Origin: CAVWGP01 sp963754645
GTDB lineage: Bacteria; Pseudomonadota; Alphaproteobacteria; Bin65
DNA length: 64,000 nucleotides
Direction of reading: 5' to 3'
Assembly (NCBI GenBank): GCA_963754645.1
Contig: CAVWGP010000004.1
Coordinates: 124,001-188,000, forward strand
The notes under the pieces are model-generated. The model saw nothing but the letters and a program-made list of their open reading frames with translations. It was not told where the DNA came from and ran no database searches. Both the position numbers and the translations under genes were made by a program. Positions within the stretch are counted from its first letter, which is position 1. Each line of letters begins with the position of its first letter. Positions 29,984-39,461 of the stretch are shown one piece after another.

Positions 29984-30679
29984 CTAGATCAATTTCAAAC
30001 CGCGCAGCGAGGCATGGCCGTTGCGGCCGATGATGACATGGTCGTGCAGCGTCACGCCGATCGTCGCCGCGGCCCGCTGCACGGCGTGGGTGATGTCGAT
30101 ATCGGCCTGCGACGGGGTCGGATCGCCGCTCGGATGGTTGTGCACCATGATGAGGGCCGTGGCGCCCAACTCCAGAGCCCGCTTCACGACCTCGCGCGGA
30201 TAGACCGAGGCATGGTCGACCGTTCCGCGCTGCTGGGTTTCGTCGGCGATCAACATGTTCTTCTTGTCGAGAAACAAGAGGCGCAACAGCTCGGTTTTCT
30301 CGTGCGCGAGCGCGGCGTGGCAATAGGCCACCACCTGATCCCAATTCGACATGACCGGGCGCGCGCGCGCCTCGTTTTGCAACAAGCGGAGCGCCACGGC
30401 GCGGGTCGCTTTGATTTGCACCGCGGCCACCTCGCCGACACCGTCGACGGCGCGCAGTTCGTCCGGCGTCGCGGCCAGCACGCCGGCGAGACTTTCGAAC
30501 TTGGCGAGCAGCGCCTTGGCGATCGGCTTGGTATCGCGTCGCGGCAGCGCGGCTTGCAGAATCAATTCGAGCAATTCGTAGTCAGGCAAGGCGTCGGTCC
30601 CGCCCGTCAATACGCGATCGCGCAGCCGCTCGCGATGGCCGTGGAAATGCGGCTTCGGCGCCGGCGCGCGATCGTTCAT
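29984..30679 (-). CDS. radC: RadC/JAB-domain DNA repair protein
   Basis: This 231-residue protein has an N-terminal helix-hairpin-helix-like region (LRAVDGVGEVAAVQIKATRA) and a C-terminal JAB/MPN metalloprotease-like domain with MVHNHPSGDPTPSQADI (HxH and Asp metal ligands). RadC is named as a repair protein, but its biochemical role is not settled. It starts 22 bases after the stop of the upstream TPR lipoprotein gene. Confidence 0.9.
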   Translation of the reverse strand: MNDRAPAPKPHFHGHRERLRDRVLTGGTDALPDYELLELILQAALPRRDTKPIAKALLAKFESLAGVLAATPDELRAVDGVGEVAAVQIKATRAVALRLLQNEARARPVMSNWDQVVAYCHAALAHEKTELLRLLFLDKKNMLIADETQQRGTVDHASVYPREVVKRALELGATALIMVHNHPSGDPTPSQADIDITHAVQRAAATIGVTLHDHVIIGRNGHASLRGLKLI

Positions 30680-30701
30680 GGCCGTGGCGCGCCGCGCGCG
30701 G

Positions 30702-31412
30702 CTAGAGCTGGATGACGCGATCCGGCTGCTGCGGCACGTTCGGCGCCGGGCGCCGCGCGCTCAAGGCGTCGAGGGCGATCCGGGCGATGGAAAAACCGGG
30801 CTGCAGCTCAAGCGCCTTCTCGTAGTCCTTCCGGGCCTGGGCGTATTGGCCGGCCATATGATGCACCAGCCCGCGCCCGTAATAGCCTTCATGCGCCGTG
30901 GGCTGCAGCGCCACCGTGCGTTCGAAATCCTCGCGCGCGCCATTGCGGTCCCGGCCGGCGAGGCGGAGCATGCCGCGCAAATAATGCGCAACGTGGTTCG
31001 GCTTGAGCTCGATCGAGCGGTCGAGATCGTTGCGCGCCTGCGGTATGTGCCGTTCGACCATGTTGAGATGCGCGCGCGCCAGGTAGATGCTGGGATTGGC
31101 GGCATCCGCGTTGACGCCGGCATTGAAGTCGTCGCGCGCCTGCTTCGCGTTGCGCAGTTCGAGGTGGGCGAGGCCGCGGGCTTCGTAGGCGATCGAAGTC
31201 TGGCGCGGATTGAGCGTCCCGCTTTGCAACGCCGCAGTCGCCGCCGCGATGGTGTTGCCGAAATTCTTGCGCCGGAAATCGATGACGGCGATGGCAAGGA
31301 GCGCCTCGCCGCGCGTTATTTGGCGATTCGCGGTTGTCCCGGGTTGATTGCCCGCGCACGCGGACAGCAGCGACGAGAGAACGGCAACGGCAATGGCGGC
31401 GGCGCGAAGCAT
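30702..31412 (-). CDS. TPR-repeat lipoprotein
   Basis: This 236-residue protein has a lipoprotein signal (MLRAAAIAVAVLSSLLSACA, lipobox LSAC) and about five tetratricopeptide repeats, for example SIYLARAHLNMVERHIPQAR and EGYYGRGLVHHMAGQYAQAR. It probably scaffolds protein contacts at the envelope. The start at 31412 was chosen for the signal peptide; a much longer frame upstream overlaps map and is spurious. The C-terminus (RRPAPNVPQQPDRVIQL) is disordered. Confidence 0.83.
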   Translation of the reverse strand: MLRAAAIAVAVLSSLLSACAGNQPGTTANRQITRGEALLAIAVIDFRRKNFGNTIAAATAALQSGTLNPRQTSIAYEARGLAHLELRNAKQARDDFNAGVNADAANPSIYLARAHLNMVERHIPQARNDLDRSIELKPNHVAHYLRGMLRLAGRDRNGAREDFERTVALQPTAHEGYYGRGLVHHMAGQYAQARKDYEKALELQPGFSIARIALDALSARRPAPNVPQQPDRVIQL

Positions 31413-31528
31413 TGTTGCATGTCCTCCTGCGGCTGCGTCGGATAGTAGCGAGCGAAAGTCGAGGCGAATAGCGCAATTCCTGCTCGCCCCGATCGACACT
31501 GATCGCCGGCGAGCGCTGGCGTCGAAAT

Positions 31529-32353
31529 CTAAGCGTAAGGCGGATTGTGCCAGCCCTGCGGCGACAGCGTGAATATCTCGCAACCGATCTCGGTCACTCC
31601 GACCGTGTGCTCGAATTGCGCGGACAGGCTCTTGTCGCGCGTGACGGCGGTCCAGCCATCGCTCAAAATCTTGGTTTCGTGGCTGCCGGCATTCACCATC
31701 GGCTCGATGGTGAAGAACATGCCTTCGGTCAGCACGATGTCTTCGCCCGGCCGGCCGTAATGCAGCACCGAGGGCGCCTCGTGGAATACGGTGCCCAGGC
31801 CATGGCCGCAAAAATCGCGCACGACCGAAAAGCGCTGATCCTCGACGAAGGTTTGGATCGCATGGCCGATATCGCCGAGGGTGGCGCCCGGCCGCACCGC
31901 GGCAATGCCGCGCATCATCGCTTCGTAGGTTACGTCGACGAGCTTGCGCGCCTTGACACCCACCCGGCCGACGAAAAACATGCGGCTCGAATCGCCGTGC
32001 CAGCCATCGACGATGGGCGTCACGTCGACGTTCAGAATGTCGCCGTCGTTCAAAATTTTCTTCTCGTCCGGTATGCCGTGGCAAACGACGTGGTTGACCG
32101 AGGTGCAAATGCTGCGCGGAAAACCGCGATAGCCGAGCGGCGCCGACACCGCGCCGCGCGCCGCGATGAACTCATGGCACAACCGGTCGAGCTCGCTCGT
32201 CGTCACGCCCGGGCGGATATAGGTCGTTATGAAATCGAGCGTTTCCGCCGCCAGGCGGCCGGCGCGGCGCATCGCGTCGAATTCGTGCTTGTCATGAAGC
32301 TTGACCTTGACGCTGCGCTTGCGCCGCCGGTCGCTGAGTTCGGTGATCTGCAT
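31529..32353 (-). CDS. map: Methionine aminopeptidase, type I
   Basis: This 274-residue enzyme removes the N-terminal methionine of new proteins. The five metal ligands are recognisable: the two Asp in NVDVTPIVDGWHGDSS, His in FCGHGLGTVFHEAPS, Glu in FTIEPMVN and Glu near EHTVGVTE. The start MQITELSDRRRK lies 5 bases after the sfsA stop, so map follows sfsA in one transcript. Confidence 0.94.
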   Translation of the reverse strand: MQITELSDRRRKRSVKVKLHDKHEFDAMRRAGRLAAETLDFITTYIRPGVTTSELDRLCHEFIAARGAVSAPLGYRGFPRSICTSVNHVVCHGIPDEKKILNDGDILNVDVTPIVDGWHGDSSRMFFVGRVGVKARKLVDVTYEAMMRGIAAVRPGATLGDIGHAIQTFVEDQRFSVVRDFCGHGLGTVFHEAPSVLHYGRPGEDIVLTEGMFFTIEPMVNAGSHETKILSDGWTAVTRDKSLSAQFEHTVGVTEIGCEIFTLSPQGWHNPPYA

Positions 32354-32358
32354 GGTGG

Positions 32359-33087
32359 TTACGTAACGATTGATTGGCGGCCCGGCAAGGGGCCGGCGAC
32401 GGCAATCGCCGTGGCCGTCACCGAGCATCCGTAGACGCAAATCCGGACCCCGGCCGCGGCGGCGGCGGCCAAGGCCGCGGCGTAGGCCGGATCGATATCC
32501 GGCGCGACCGCGAAAGCGGCGCAATCCGAGCGCTGGACGAGAAACAGCACGGCTGCGCCGGCCCCGGCGGCCGCGAGCTTGGCCAAGCTCGCCATATGTT
32601 TGGCGCCGCGCTCGGTCCTGGCGTCGGGAAACTCGGCGAGGCCGGGATTTGCCGTGTCGCGCTTGAGGGTAACCGATTTGACCTCAAGGTAGAGCGGCGA
32701 TCGGCCTGCGCCTTCGAGCAGGAAATCGAGCCGCGAGCCATCGGCCACGGTAGCCTCCCGGCGCACCGTCTCGTGGTGCGCGAATTCGGCCAAGCGCCGC
32801 CCGGCGAGCGCTTCGGCAACCAGGGCATTGGCCCGCCCGGTGTTGACACCGACCAGCCCGCCGGTGGCGGCGTCGTGGCACAGTTCGAGCCGATAGGGCA
32901 ATTTTCGCCCGCCGCCGCCGGCCGGCGCCAACCACACCTCGCTGCCGGGCGATGACAGGCCCAGCATCGAGCCGGGATTGGGACAATGCGCGGTCACGGC
33001 GACGCCGTCGCCGAAATCGACGTTGGCGAAAAAGCGCTTGTAGCGGCGTAGCAACCGGGCGCGGCGCAGCGGCGGATCGAATGTCAC
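32359..33087 (-). CDS. sfsA: DNA/RNA nuclease SfsA
   Basis: This 242-residue SfsA protein was first named for sugar fermentation stimulation and is now regarded as nuclease-like. Family blocks include FDPPLRRARLLRRYKRF at the N-terminus, TAHCPNPGSMLGL, GVNTGRANALVAEAL and YLEVKSVTLKRD. It starts at a GTG (33087) that matches the family start; no ATG is present. It lies 19 bases after the histidine kinase stop and 5 bases before map. Confidence 0.9.
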   Translation of the reverse strand: MTFDPPLRRARLLRRYKRFFANVDFGDGVAVTAHCPNPGSMLGLSSPGSEVWLAPAGGGGRKLPYRLELCHDAATGGLVGVNTGRANALVAEALAGRRLAEFAHHETVRREATVADGSRLDFLLEGAGRSPLYLEVKSVTLKRDTANPGLAEFPDARTERGAKHMASLAKLAAAGAGAAVLFLVQRSDCAAFAVAPDIDPAYAAALAAAAAAGVRICVYGCSVTATAIAVAGPLPGRQSIVT

Positions 33088-33106
33088 GGCGGGTATCGAG
33101 GCCGGG

Positions 33107-36100
33107 CTAATCGGCGGCTTGTGCCGCGATCCGGCGCCGGCGTTCGCGCGGAAAGACGATGGCGATGCGCGTGCCGCGGCCGGGCGCGCTGTCGATGGTG
33201 AGCCGGGCGCCATGCAGTTCCGCCAGTGCCTTGACCAGCGGCAGGCCGAGCCCGGTCCCCTGGTGCTTGCGGTTGAGCGGGCCGGCGACTTGCCCGAAAG
33301 GCTCCATGATTTTCGCGAGATCGGCGGCGGCGATGCCAATGCCGCTATCGGCAACGGCAAGCTCGATCCCGCCATCCGCCGCTTCGCCGGTGTGGATCGC
33401 GATCCGGCCGCAGGGCGGCGTGAATTTGATCGCGTTCGACAGCAGGTTGAGCAGCATCTGCGTCAAGGCGCGCGGGTCGGCGATGAGCGCCGTGTCGGCG
33501 GCATTCTGTTCCGCCGCCAGCGTCAATCCCGATTTCGCCGCCTGTTCCCGCACCAACCTCATTGCGCCGTCGATCGTGTCTTTCAGATCGACGGCCTCGT
33601 CCGACAGCGCCATTTTCCCGGCTTCGACCTTGGCCAGATCGAGCAGGTCGTTGACGATGTTGAGCAGCAAACGCCCGCTGCGATGGATATCGCTGGCGTA
33701 TTCCGCGTATTTTGCCGGCAGCGGGCCGAACAGGCTGGAGGTCATCGCCTCCGAGTAACCGATGATGGCGTTGAGCGGCGTACGCAGTTCGTGGCTCATA
33801 TTGGCGAGAAACGCCGATTTGGCGCCGTTGGCCGTTTCGGCCGCAACCTTGGCCTCGCGCAATTCATGCGCGAAGCGCCGCCGGTCGCTCACGTCGGTGT
33901 ACGTCGTCACCATGCCTTCGGCGATCGGGATGCCGCGGACTTCGATGGTCTTGCCGGACGGAAGCTCGGTGTCGAGCCGGATGGTCTCGAACTTGCGAAC
34001 CAGCCCGACCAGATCGCGCACCGCGGTTTCGATATCGGTCGTCCCCAAGTCGCCGCGCGTGGCGAGAAATCGCGTTATGTCTTCGTATTGCGCCTCGCCG
34101 GCGAAAAGACTCTCGGGCAGGTTGTAGATATCGCGCAGCGCCTTGTTGTGGACGCGGACGCGCATGTCGCGGTCGATGAGCGAAATGCCCTGCGTCACGC
34201 TCTCGAGCACGACGCGCAGGACGGCGCTGGTGCTCGCGAACTCCTTCTCGCGCTTGCGCGCGTCGGTCACATCGGTGTAGGTGACGACGGTGCCGCCGCC
34301 AGGCATCGGCCAACCTTCTATGTCGACGATGGGGCCATTTCGCCGTTCGGTCTCCCAACGAAACGGCTTGCCGGATTTGACCTGTCTCAGGCGCGCTTGG
34401 ACTATTGCGTCGGCATCGGCGGTGCCGAAGGCGCCGCGCGCCGCCAGAAAGGCAAAGATCTCGTCGATGGTCGGGCGTGTCTGCAACCAGTCGCCGGGAA
34501 TGCCGTAGAGTTCGGCGGCTTTGCGGTTGTAGGCGACGAGGACATGCTCGCGATCGAGGACGGCCAAACCCTGTCCGACCGCATCGAAGGTCGCCTGAAG
34601 AACGGCCGCGTTTTGCGAAGCAACACGCTCGCGCTGCCGCGCCTCGGTCACGTCGGTCACGGTGATCACGTAGCCGCCATCGAAGGGCAGGCAGCGGCCC
34701 TCGATGACGCGGCCGTCGGGCAGCGTTTCCTCCAGCGTGTGCCTTGGCTTTCGTCGAACATAGGCCAGGCGCTTCGACACGTGCTCCGCGACCGAAACGG
34801 GCCCGAAATCGCCGCGCTCGGCCATGAAGGTCGCGATGGAACCGAAGGTCGCGCCATCCGCGAGGACGCGGTCCGGCAGATTCAGGTTCTTCGCCAATTG
34901 GGCATTGTGCAGGATAAGCCGGAAATCACGGTCGTAGACGGCGAGGCCTTGCGCCATCGATTCGACCGTCGTCTGGAGCAAGGCCGTGGTTTCGGCCAGC
35001 TTGCGCTCGCGCCGGCGCGCTTCGGTTACGTCGGTCCATGTCGCGACCAAGCCGCCATCCTTGGTCGGCGTCGTCACGGCATCGAGCAGAGTCCCGTCCT
35101 TGCGCTCCAGCTCGTAGCGATCGGGCTTGCCGGCGCGGATTCTATCGATCCAGCGCTGCTTGACCTCGGCCGGGTCCCGTCCGCCGTATTCGCCGCGTCC
35201 CGCCATGTGCTCGATCGCGCTGCCGATCGACAGGTTCGATTCGAAAAGCGCCGGCGGCAATCGGAAGATCGACTGCGCCCGGCGGTTGAAGGCCGTGATC
35301 TTCCCGTTCGGGTCGAAAACGGCGAGACCCTGGCTCATGGCGTCGAGCGTCGTCTGCAGGGCCGCCGAGGTGCGCTCGAACTGCAATTCGCGCTGCCGGA
35401 GTTCGGTAACGTCGGTGAAGGTGCAAACATAGCCGCCGGCAAACCGATTGACCGATGAATCGATAACCTTGCCATTTGCCAGAGTCACTTGACCCCAAAC
35501 GCGCTCCTGGCCGCGGATCCGCGCTTCGCGCGCGTGGGCGATCTCCGCGGGGTCGCCGGCGCCGAAATCGCCGCGCCTTGCCAAGAAGCGAATGATGTCA
35601 CCATAGGTCGTGCCGGCGGCCAGGAGCTTCTCCGGCAAATCGAATATCGCGCGGAACGGCGCATTGTGCTGGATTAGGCGCAGGTCGTGATCGTGCACGG
35701 CGAGGCCTTGCGCCATGGAATCGATGGTCGAGTGCAGCATGCCCACGGTTTCGGCGAGATCGCGCTCGCGCCGGCGCGCTTCGGTGACGTCGGTCCAGGT
35801 CGCGACCATGCCGCCATCCTTGGTCGGCGTCGTCACGACGTCGAGCAAGGTCCCGTCGTCGCGCTCGATCTCGAAGCGATCGGGAACCCCGTCGCGGATA
35901 CGCTTCTGCCAACCCTGGACGATCTCGGCGGGATAACGCATGCCGCCGCCGCGCGCGCGCGCGGCGATGTGCCCGATTGCCAGCCCTTCGGAAGGATCGG
36001 GCCTGAACAGCGCGCCGGGCAATTTGAAGATCGAGCCTGCCTGGCGATTGTAGGCGGTGATGCGGCCATCGCGGTCGAGGACGGCGATGCCTTGGCTGAC

Positions 36101-37006
36101 CGCGTCGAGCGTCGCCTGCAGCGCGGACGAGGCGCGCGCGAGCTTCATCTCGCGCTGACGCGACTCGGTCACGTCGCTGAACGTGCATACATAACCGCCG
36201 GCGAATCGCTTCACCCATGTCTCAACGATCGTACCGTTCGCGAGGTGGAATTCGCTGCGCGAACTTGGCTGCCCGCAAAGCGCCAATTCGCGCTCAAGGA
36301 GAATGTCATCGGCATCGCGCGGTCCGAAATCGCCGCGCTGCGCCATGAAGCGGACAATGTCCTGAAAGGTCGTCCCGGGCTTGAGAAGGCCATGCGGCAG
36401 ATCGAACAGGGCGCGATATTGCGCATTGTGCATGATGAGGCGAAAATCGAGGTCATGGACGGCGAGGCCTTGCGCCATGGTCTTGACCGTGGCTTGCAGC
36501 AAGCCCAAAGCCTCGCTCAGGCGGGCGTCGCTGGCCAGCGCGTGTGTTACGTCGGAATAGGTGACGACAAGGTGTCCGTCGCCGGTGGGCTCGGCGCGTA
36601 CGATTATCTTTTTGCCATCGCTTCGTTGGCCTTCCAGCGTCGCCGGCCCGCGATTCCGCAGGCGATCGGCGTAATATTTCTCGATCCTGTCGACCGCCGC
36701 GGGGCTGGAATAAAGGCCGCGCTTGTACAAATTTTGCGCCAGGGCCCGCAGTGTCGGCCTGGACCTGCCATATTTTTCGGAGAAGCCGAACATCTCGCGC
36801 GCCGCGCGATTGTGCGCAATCACGCGGAGGTTGCAGTCGAAAATCGCGATGCCCTGCGTCAACGTATCGAATGTCGTTCGCAGGATGGGATCGCGCAAGG
36901 GCGATATCCGGCTCGCCGCGGCCTGGGACGCGGCCTTCGCCTTCGCCGCAACGGTGCGCTTCGCGGCAACCGGCCGGCGCTGCCTCGCTTTCTTGCCCCC
37001 CGCCAT
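33107..37006 (-). CDS. Soluble histidine kinase with eight tandem PAS domains
   Basis: This protein of about 1299 residues has no membrane segment or signal peptide. A basic, Ala-rich N-terminus (residues 1-35) is followed by eight PAS_7-type sensor domains of about 125 residues each, all opening with a motif like LQATLDAVSQGIAVLDRDG. HisKA follows (MSHELRTPLNAIIGY, near 1070), then the HATPase (NLLSNAIKFTPP; DSGIGI; GTGLGLPLVKAL). Domains 3 and 5, and 4 and 6, are close pairs (TTPTKDGGMVATWTDVTEA against TTPTKDGGLVATWTDVTEA), which shows duplication in units of two. The output partner is not adjacent. ATG at 37006 was chosen; a GTG at 37072 is possible. The 4-kb frame is intact. Confidence 0.9.
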   Translation of the reverse strand: MAGGKKARQRRPVAAKRTVAAKAKAASQAAASRISPLRDPILRTTFDTLTQGIAIFDCNLRVIAHNRAAREMFGFSEKYGRSRPTLRALAQNLYKRGLYSSPAAVDRIEKYYADRLRNRGPATLEGQRSDGKKIIVRAEPTGDGHLVVTYSDVTHALASDARLSEALGLLQATVKTMAQGLAVHDLDFRLIMHNAQYRALFDLPHGLLKPGTTFQDIVRFMAQRGDFGPRDADDILLERELALCGQPSSRSEFHLANGTIVETWVKRFAGGYVCTFSDVTESRQREMKLARASSALQATLDAVSQGIAVLDRDGRITAYNRQAGSIFKLPGALFRPDPSEGLAIGHIAARARGGGMRYPAEIVQGWQKRIRDGVPDRFEIERDDGTLLDVVTTPTKDGGMVATWTDVTEARRRERDLAETVGMLHSTIDSMAQGLAVHDHDLRLIQHNAPFRAIFDLPEKLLAAGTTYGDIIRFLARRGDFGAGDPAEIAHAREARIRGQERVWGQVTLANGKVIDSSVNRFAGGYVCTFTDVTELRQRELQFERTSAALQTTLDAMSQGLAVFDPNGKITAFNRRAQSIFRLPPALFESNLSIGSAIEHMAGRGEYGGRDPAEVKQRWIDRIRAGKPDRYELERKDGTLLDAVTTPTKDGGLVATWTDVTEARRRERKLAETTALLQTTVESMAQGLAVYDRDFRLILHNAQLAKNLNLPDRVLADGATFGSIATFMAERGDFGPVSVAEHVSKRLAYVRRKPRHTLEETLPDGRVIEGRCLPFDGGYVITVTDVTEARQRERVASQNAAVLQATFDAVGQGLAVLDREHVLVAYNRKAAELYGIPGDWLQTRPTIDEIFAFLAARGAFGTADADAIVQARLRQVKSGKPFRWETERRNGPIVDIEGWPMPGGGTVVTYTDVTDARKREKEFASTSAVLRVVLESVTQGISLIDRDMRVRVHNKALRDIYNLPESLFAGEAQYEDITRFLATRGDLGTTDIETAVRDLVGLVRKFETIRLDTELPSGKTIEVRGIPIAEGMVTTYTDVSDRRRFAHELREAKVAAETANGAKSAFLANMSHELRTPLNAIIGYSEAMTSSLFGPLPAKYAEYASDIHRSGRLLLNIVNDLLDLAKVEAGKMALSDEAVDLKDTIDGAMRLVREQAAKSGLTLAAEQNAADTALIADPRALTQMLLNLLSNAIKFTPPCGRIAIHTGEAADGGIELAVADSGIGIAAADLAKIMEPFGQVAGPLNRKHQGTGLGLPLVKALAELHGARLTIDSAPGRGTRIAIVFPRERRRRIAAQAAD

Positions 37007-37251
37007 CGCCGGGTTTCGTGTATTCGTCAAGCGATCACCGATTCCAAACGTCAAGGCGGCTGCCGAAAACACGCGCCGCGCATCCGACGCCGCGCGACGC
37101 TAAGCCAAGCCAGTCGGCAAATCAAACCTCCCAAACCCTGGTTAACATGAGGTTAAGCTCACGTCGCTCCGACCGCGACATTCGGCACGTTGCCGGTGTA
37201 TTCGTGCCGCGAAATCAATAAGATATCGTTGAACTGGAAGGACGCTTCGCC

Positions 37252-38007
37252 GTGATCGTCAAATCGGAATACACCGCCTGCATCGTCATTATCGGCAACG
37301 AGATTCTGTCCGGGCGCACGCAAGACGCGAACGTGCAGTATCTCGCCAAGAAGCTTGGCGAATGGGGCGTGCGGTTGCGCGAGGGGCGGATCATTCCCGA
37401 TATCGAGGAAACCATCGTCGCCACGATCGATGAATGCCGCGCCAAGTTCGACTATGTCTTCACCACGGGTGGCATCGGACCGACGCATGACGATATTACC
37501 GCGGAGGCCATCGCCAAGGCATTCAAGGTCAAGCTGGTCAAGGATGAGGACAGCTTCCAGCGCATGGGCGCGCACTACAAACCCGGCGAGTTCAACGAGG
37601 CGCGGCAGAAAATGTGTTACGTGCCGGAAGGCTCGATCATCATCGCGAATGCCGTCAGCATCGCCCCCGGCTTTCAAATCGGCAATGTCTTCGTCCTGGC
37701 CGGCGTGCCGTCGATCATGCGCGCCATGGTCGATACGCTGCAAAACCGCCTGGTCGGCGGCAAGCCGGTGCTGGCGCGCTCGATCGGCGTGTTTCTCGGC
37801 GAGGGCGTGATCGCCGCCGGTTTCGCGGCGCTGCAGCGCAAATACCCGGCGATCGACATGGGAAGCTATCCCTTCTATCGCGGCGGGCGGTTCGGCACGA
37901 GCCTGGTGCTGCGCGGCACCGATGCCGCCGAGATCGAGCAAGCCGGCGCCGAACTCGATGCGCTGGTACGCGAATGCGGCGGCGAGCCGCAGCCCGAGAC
38001 GGCATGA
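37252..38007 (+). CDS. CinA/MoaB-like molybdopterin-binding domain protein
   Basis: This 251-residue protein has the MoCF_biosynth fold: IGNEILSGRTQDANVQYLA at the N-terminus and FTTGGIGPTHDDITAEAIA in the middle. It matches the N-terminal domain of CinA (competence/damage-inducible protein) without the C-terminal deamidase domain. Its real substrate is unclear. The start is GTG at 37252, divergent from the kinase gene. Its TGA overlaps the ATG of the next small gene. Confidence 0.87.
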   Translation: MIVKSEYTACIVIIGNEILSGRTQDANVQYLAKKLGEWGVRLREGRIIPDIEETIVATIDECRAKFDYVFTTGGIGPTHDDITAEAIAKAFKVKLVKDEDSFQRMGAHYKPGEFNEARQKMCYVPEGSIIIANAVSIAPGFQIGNVFVLAGVPSIMRAMVDTLQNRLVGGKPVLARSIGVFLGEGVIAAGFAALQRKYPAIDMGSYPFYRGGRFGTSLVLRGTDAAEIEQAGAELDALVRECGGEPQPETA

Positions 38008-38192
38008 AGTCGCTGCTGCCTTACCTATGGGGCGCCTTGGGCGGGCTGGGTGTCCTTGTGGCCTATTACGGATTCAAGCGCGTCGCCGATATGTCCGCCG
38101 CCGCATCTCGGCGCCGGCGCGGGCTTTGGTTGCTCAATATCGGCGTGGCGTTGGTCGCCGCCTCCTTGGCGGCGACGATTTGGCTCAAGTAG
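38004..38192 (+). CDS. Small two-helix membrane protein
   Basis: This 62-residue protein has two hydrophobic helices (LLPYLWGALGGLGVLVAYYG and LWLLNIGVALVAASLAATIW) separated by a basic loop with RRRRG. The ATG overlaps the upstream stop (ATGA), so it is translationally coupled to the CinA-like gene. No family is recognised. Confidence 0.7.
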   Translation: MKSLLPYLWGALGGLGVLVAYYGFKRVADMSAAASRRRRGLWLLNIGVALVAASLAATIWLK

Positions 38193-38209
38193 TAGCCGGC
38201 GGCCCGGCG

Positions 38210-38563
38210 CTACTCCTCGATCCGCCCATTCGGCGTGGCGGTGTCGACCGCCTTGGGCAACCATTCGGCGAGTTGGGCCGAGGCCTGTTCCGGCGAAATG
38301 CCGAGCTTTTGCGCGATTTCGCCGATCGGGCCGCTGCCCAATGCTTGCTGAATTTGATCCCGCGATATCGGCAGGTTTTGCCCGGTTCCGACCCAGGATT
38401 GGACGATATCGCCGAGCCCCTTGGACGCGAATTGATTAACCAAGCCCTGCAGCCCTCCATCCTTGCCGGTTAACAGACCAAGTATGCCGCCCACCCCGTC
38501 GCGCCCCTGTTCCGGTGCGAACTTGCCCACAACCTCGCCAACCAGCCTATCGAACAAGCCCAT
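38210..38563 (-). CDS. YidB family protein (DUF937)
   Basis: This 117-residue protein starts MGLFDRLVGEVVGKF, which fits YidB. Gly-rich GGILGLLTGKDGGLQGLVNQ and the C-terminal ISRDQIQQALG then LAEWLPKAVDTATPNGRIEE are family blocks. The function is unknown. It is convergent with the preceding two-gene unit. Confidence 0.83.
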   Translation of the reverse strand: MGLFDRLVGEVVGKFAPEQGRDGVGGILGLLTGKDGGLQGLVNQFASKGLGDIVQSWVGTGQNLPISRDQIQQALGSGPIGEIAQKLGISPEQASAQLAEWLPKAVDTATPNGRIEE

Positions 38564-38807
38564 CCTGTGCTCCCCATCGCAAAAAACCGTTTGCAGTCAA
38601 ATTCATGTGACTAGGCCACGTCCGTAGGATAATCGCAACCCTCGGCGCCGTAAATGAGGCACCGGACGCGATCGGGGGCGTCAATCCGTGCCGGTGATGG
38701 ATAAAGCAAGTCGCTGGCGGCGTTACGAATTATGGTGACGCCGCGGGGCGAGGAGTATAGTGTCCGTCGCCGTTCGCCGACCCTCACAGCAAGCAAGGAT
38801 GAGACCC

Positions 38808-39227
38808 ATGAACAGACTAGCAGTTTCACTTTTCGCCATTGCCGCCGTCGCCTTCGCCGGCTCGGCCAGCGCGGGCGAGATGTATTTCTCCGCCTATAAG
38901 GACGGCAAGCAGGCCGAACTTCGGGACCCAAAAACCAAGAAGTCGCTCGCCGGCAAGCAAATCCGCGTCTATAGCCAAGCCGAGTACGACAAGTTGACCG
39001 AAAACAAAAAGAAAGACAATGCCGAGACCGCGACCATGTGCGGCGCCAAGTATTACTTGTCGAAGAAGGACGTGGACTGGAAGAAGGTGCACGAGGATGC
39101 GAAGCACGAGATCCGCGTGCGCGACCATGTGAAAGCCGGAAAGTACGAAGTGGTTTGCCCGAAAGAAGCCGCGATGCCGCCGAAAGAGCCGCCGAAGAAG
39201 ACCGACGACAAGAAGAAAAGCTCGTAA
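38808..39227 (+). CDS. Hypothetical small secreted Lys-rich protein
   Basis: This protein of about 139 residues has a signal peptide (MNRLAVSLFAIAAVAFAGSA). The mature part contains two cysteines (MCGAKY and VVCPKEAA) that may form a disulfide, and a Lys/Pro-rich tail (PPKEPPKKTDDKKKSS). I do not recognise a family. AAGGA 9 bases upstream supports the ATG at 38808, although an ATG 9 bases earlier is possible. A TATAGT at 38755 may be its -10 box. A strong terminator follows. Confidence 0.72.
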   Translation: MNRLAVSLFAIAAVAFAGSASAGEMYFSAYKDGKQAELRDPKTKKSLAGKQIRVYSQAEYDKLTENKKKDNAETATMCGAKYYLSKKDVDWKKVHEDAKHEIRVRDHVKAGKYEVVCPKEAAMPPKEPPKKTDDKKKSS

Positions 39228-39251
39228 TCGTCGCGAGCCGATCGAATTAAG

Positions 39252-39284
39252 AAAAGCCCCGCTCGAAAGAGCGGGGCTTTTTTT
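39252..39284 (+). terminator. Rho-independent terminator
   Basis: A perfect 13-bp stem (39252-39264 with 39269-39281) with a GAAA loop ends in a run of seven T (39278-39284). It lies 24 bases after the stop of the small secreted protein gene. Confidence 0.93.
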
Positions 39285-39461
39285 GTTTCCGCGATTCGTT
39301 AATTTAACCACGATCCGCGCTTCGCCTTGCCATCTGTGCCGCGAACCAACTCGCTTGTTGGCTAACGAATACCTAAATTGGGGGCGCAGGGCGGTTTGCG
39401 AACGGTCATAAAAGAACGCGTAGAAGACCGTTTTAAAAAACCTTGGCTGAACTTGAATTTC

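Noticed and set aside
33119..35458. A 779-codon open frame antisense to the PAS kinase
   Set aside because: It follows the periodic kinase repeats in the complementary frame and has no domain of its own.
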